Shown piece after piece: positions 11,408 to 12,051 of a stretch of 12,051 nucleotides of DNA. The DNA is from an uncultured Rubrobacteraceae bacterium. GTDB taxonomy: Bacteria > Actinomycetota > Rubrobacteria > Rubrobacterales > Rubrobacteraceae. The notes beneath the pieces are model-generated. The model was not told the DNA's origin and made no database searches. It saw nothing but the letters and a program-made list of their open reading frames with translations. Location: NCBI GenBank assembly GCA_902806015.1, contig CADCUZ010000057.1, forward strand, positions 1 to 12,051, given 5' to 3'. A program made the position numbers and the translations under genes. Position 1 is the stretch's first letter; each line of letters opens with the position of its first letter.

Positions 11408-12051
11408 GGGCTTCGCTCTACCCAGCCTTCGATCTGGCCGTAAGGGTCTTGCGTGGCGTGCAGGATCTCGCCCTTGTTTTGGATCCCGAACCGCCCGAGG
11501 TCGTAGGCGATATGGTGCACGTTCGGGAAGGAGTACCAGATCCTCTCTATCTCCGGAAACCCTTCCAGTGCCGCCTTCCCCATACGATAAAGGGTGTTCT
11601 GCACCGACGGGCTGTAGTGGTCGGTAAAGGTTTCTAGCGTGCTCTGCATCACGCCGGTCCATAGCCTATCGAAGTCCGCATCGAGCACGTTGTACTCCCA
11701 CTTAGCGGTGACGATGGTGGCTAGTACGCGGTCGTCCGTCTCCGGGAGTGTGGTGAACCGCTCGCGGTGGAAGCCCTCCCATCCGGAGTTCGTCGTCTTC
11801 AGGACGTAGACGTCGTCGATGCCGGCCTCGACCTTGCGCTCGCCGGTCTCGTCGCCGTGGACTCTCGCCTTGCGCTCGCCGCGCCCGCGGACGAAGGAGT
11901 GGTCGTGGGGCTGGCCGTCCGCCTCGATCCTGCGCCAGGGGAACTGCGTGATCTCGATCTGGCAACCCGTGACGATCGGGCCGGCTTCGAGGAAGTGTGC
12001 GACCAAAGCCAGGCCGAAGTCCTCGATGCCCCCGCTGAGGTGGTCCTTCGC
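11404..12051 (-). CDS. Urate oxidase (uricase), N-terminus outside the window
   Basis: The last 215 residues are present; family members have about 290-300, so roughly 80 N-terminal residues, including the catalytic Lys/Thr dyad, lie beyond the right edge. The visible part starts AKDHLSGGIEDFGLALVAHF and holds the uricase signature VLKTTNSGWEGFHRERFTTL with ETDDR, then YSPSVQNTLYRMGK (substrate-binding Gln) and SFPNVHHIAYDL (the His corresponding to His256 of Aspergillus uricase). It oxidises urate to 5-hydroxyisourate with O2 and without cofactor. In the signature, Trp (codon 11779-11781) stands where Aspergillus uricase has Phe159, which stacks on the purine ring. It overlaps uraH by 4 nt. 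A fused OHCU decarboxylase domain upstream cannot be excluded. Confidence 0.92.
   Translation of the reverse strand, partial: AKDHLSGGIEDFGLALVAHFLEAGPIVTGCQIEITQFPWRRIEADGQPHDHSFVRGRGERKARVHGDETGERKVEAGIDDVYVLKTTNSGWEGFHRERFTTLPETDDRVLATIVTAKWEYNVLDADFDRLWTGVMQSTLETFTDHYSPSVQNTLYRMGKAALEGFPEIERIWYSFPNVHHIAYDLGRFGIQNKGEILHATQDPYGQIEGWVERSP

Noticed and set aside
1..12051. tRNA, rRNA, CRISPR array, insertion sequence or prophage signals
   Set aside because: No cloverleaf, repeat-spacer array, transposase motif or terminal inverted repeat pair could be found by reading either strand.

Overview
The window is GC-rich double-stranded bacterial DNA with strong AGGAGG-type ribosome binding sites and frequent GTG/TTG starts. 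Together with the gene families present, this suggests a high-GC actinobacterium, possibly Rubrobacter-like. The taxon is an inference from base composition and gene content; no marker gene is present.

Left part (1-4403, + strand): three intact genes for redox or carbonyl metabolism lie among decayed genes. They are an aldo/keto reductase (338-1213), a DJ-1/PfpI-family protein (1949-2524) and a formaldehyde-dehydrogenase-like zinc alcohol dehydrogenase (2626-3816). The decayed genes are the C-terminal part of a membrane-protein-like gene with an in-frame amber codon (2-319), a PPOX-class flavin-enzyme pseudogene with four reading-frame lesions (1370-1794) and a truncated, frameshifted PadR-type regulator (4236-4403). 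The stretch 3864-4179 shows no convincing gene.

Right part (4404-12051, all - strand): a purine-ureide/glyoxylate catabolic cluster. In transcription order it holds urate oxidase (runs off the right edge), 5-hydroxyisourate hydrolase, a DUF3830 cyclophilin-like protein, an IclR-family regulator, hydroxypyruvate isomerase, tartronate semialdehyde reductase, glyoxylate carboligase and MOFRL-type glycerate 2-kinase. The last four form a complete route: 2 glyoxylate to tartronate semialdehyde (Gcl), then interconversion with hydroxypyruvate (Hyi), reduction to glycerate (GlxR) and phosphorylation to 2-phosphoglycerate. Urate degradation would supply the glyoxylate. The steps from OHCU through allantoin to glyoxylate are not in the window.

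Regulation: a near-consensus sigma-70 promoter (TTGACA / 18 nt / TATACT) and a perfect 12-bp palindrome (AAACGTACGTTT) lie directly upstream of hyi. They suggest one hyi-glxR-gcl-glycerate kinase transcript controlled by the adjacent IclR protein. Hairpins follow iclR, the glycerate kinase gene and the alcohol dehydrogenase gene.

Most notable points: the Gcl homologue has Glu at position 51, where the characterised E. coli enzyme has Val; the uricase has Trp where fungal uricase has its substrate-stacking Phe; DUF3830 sits inside the urate operon; and decayed genes cluster on one side of an intact catabolic operon.
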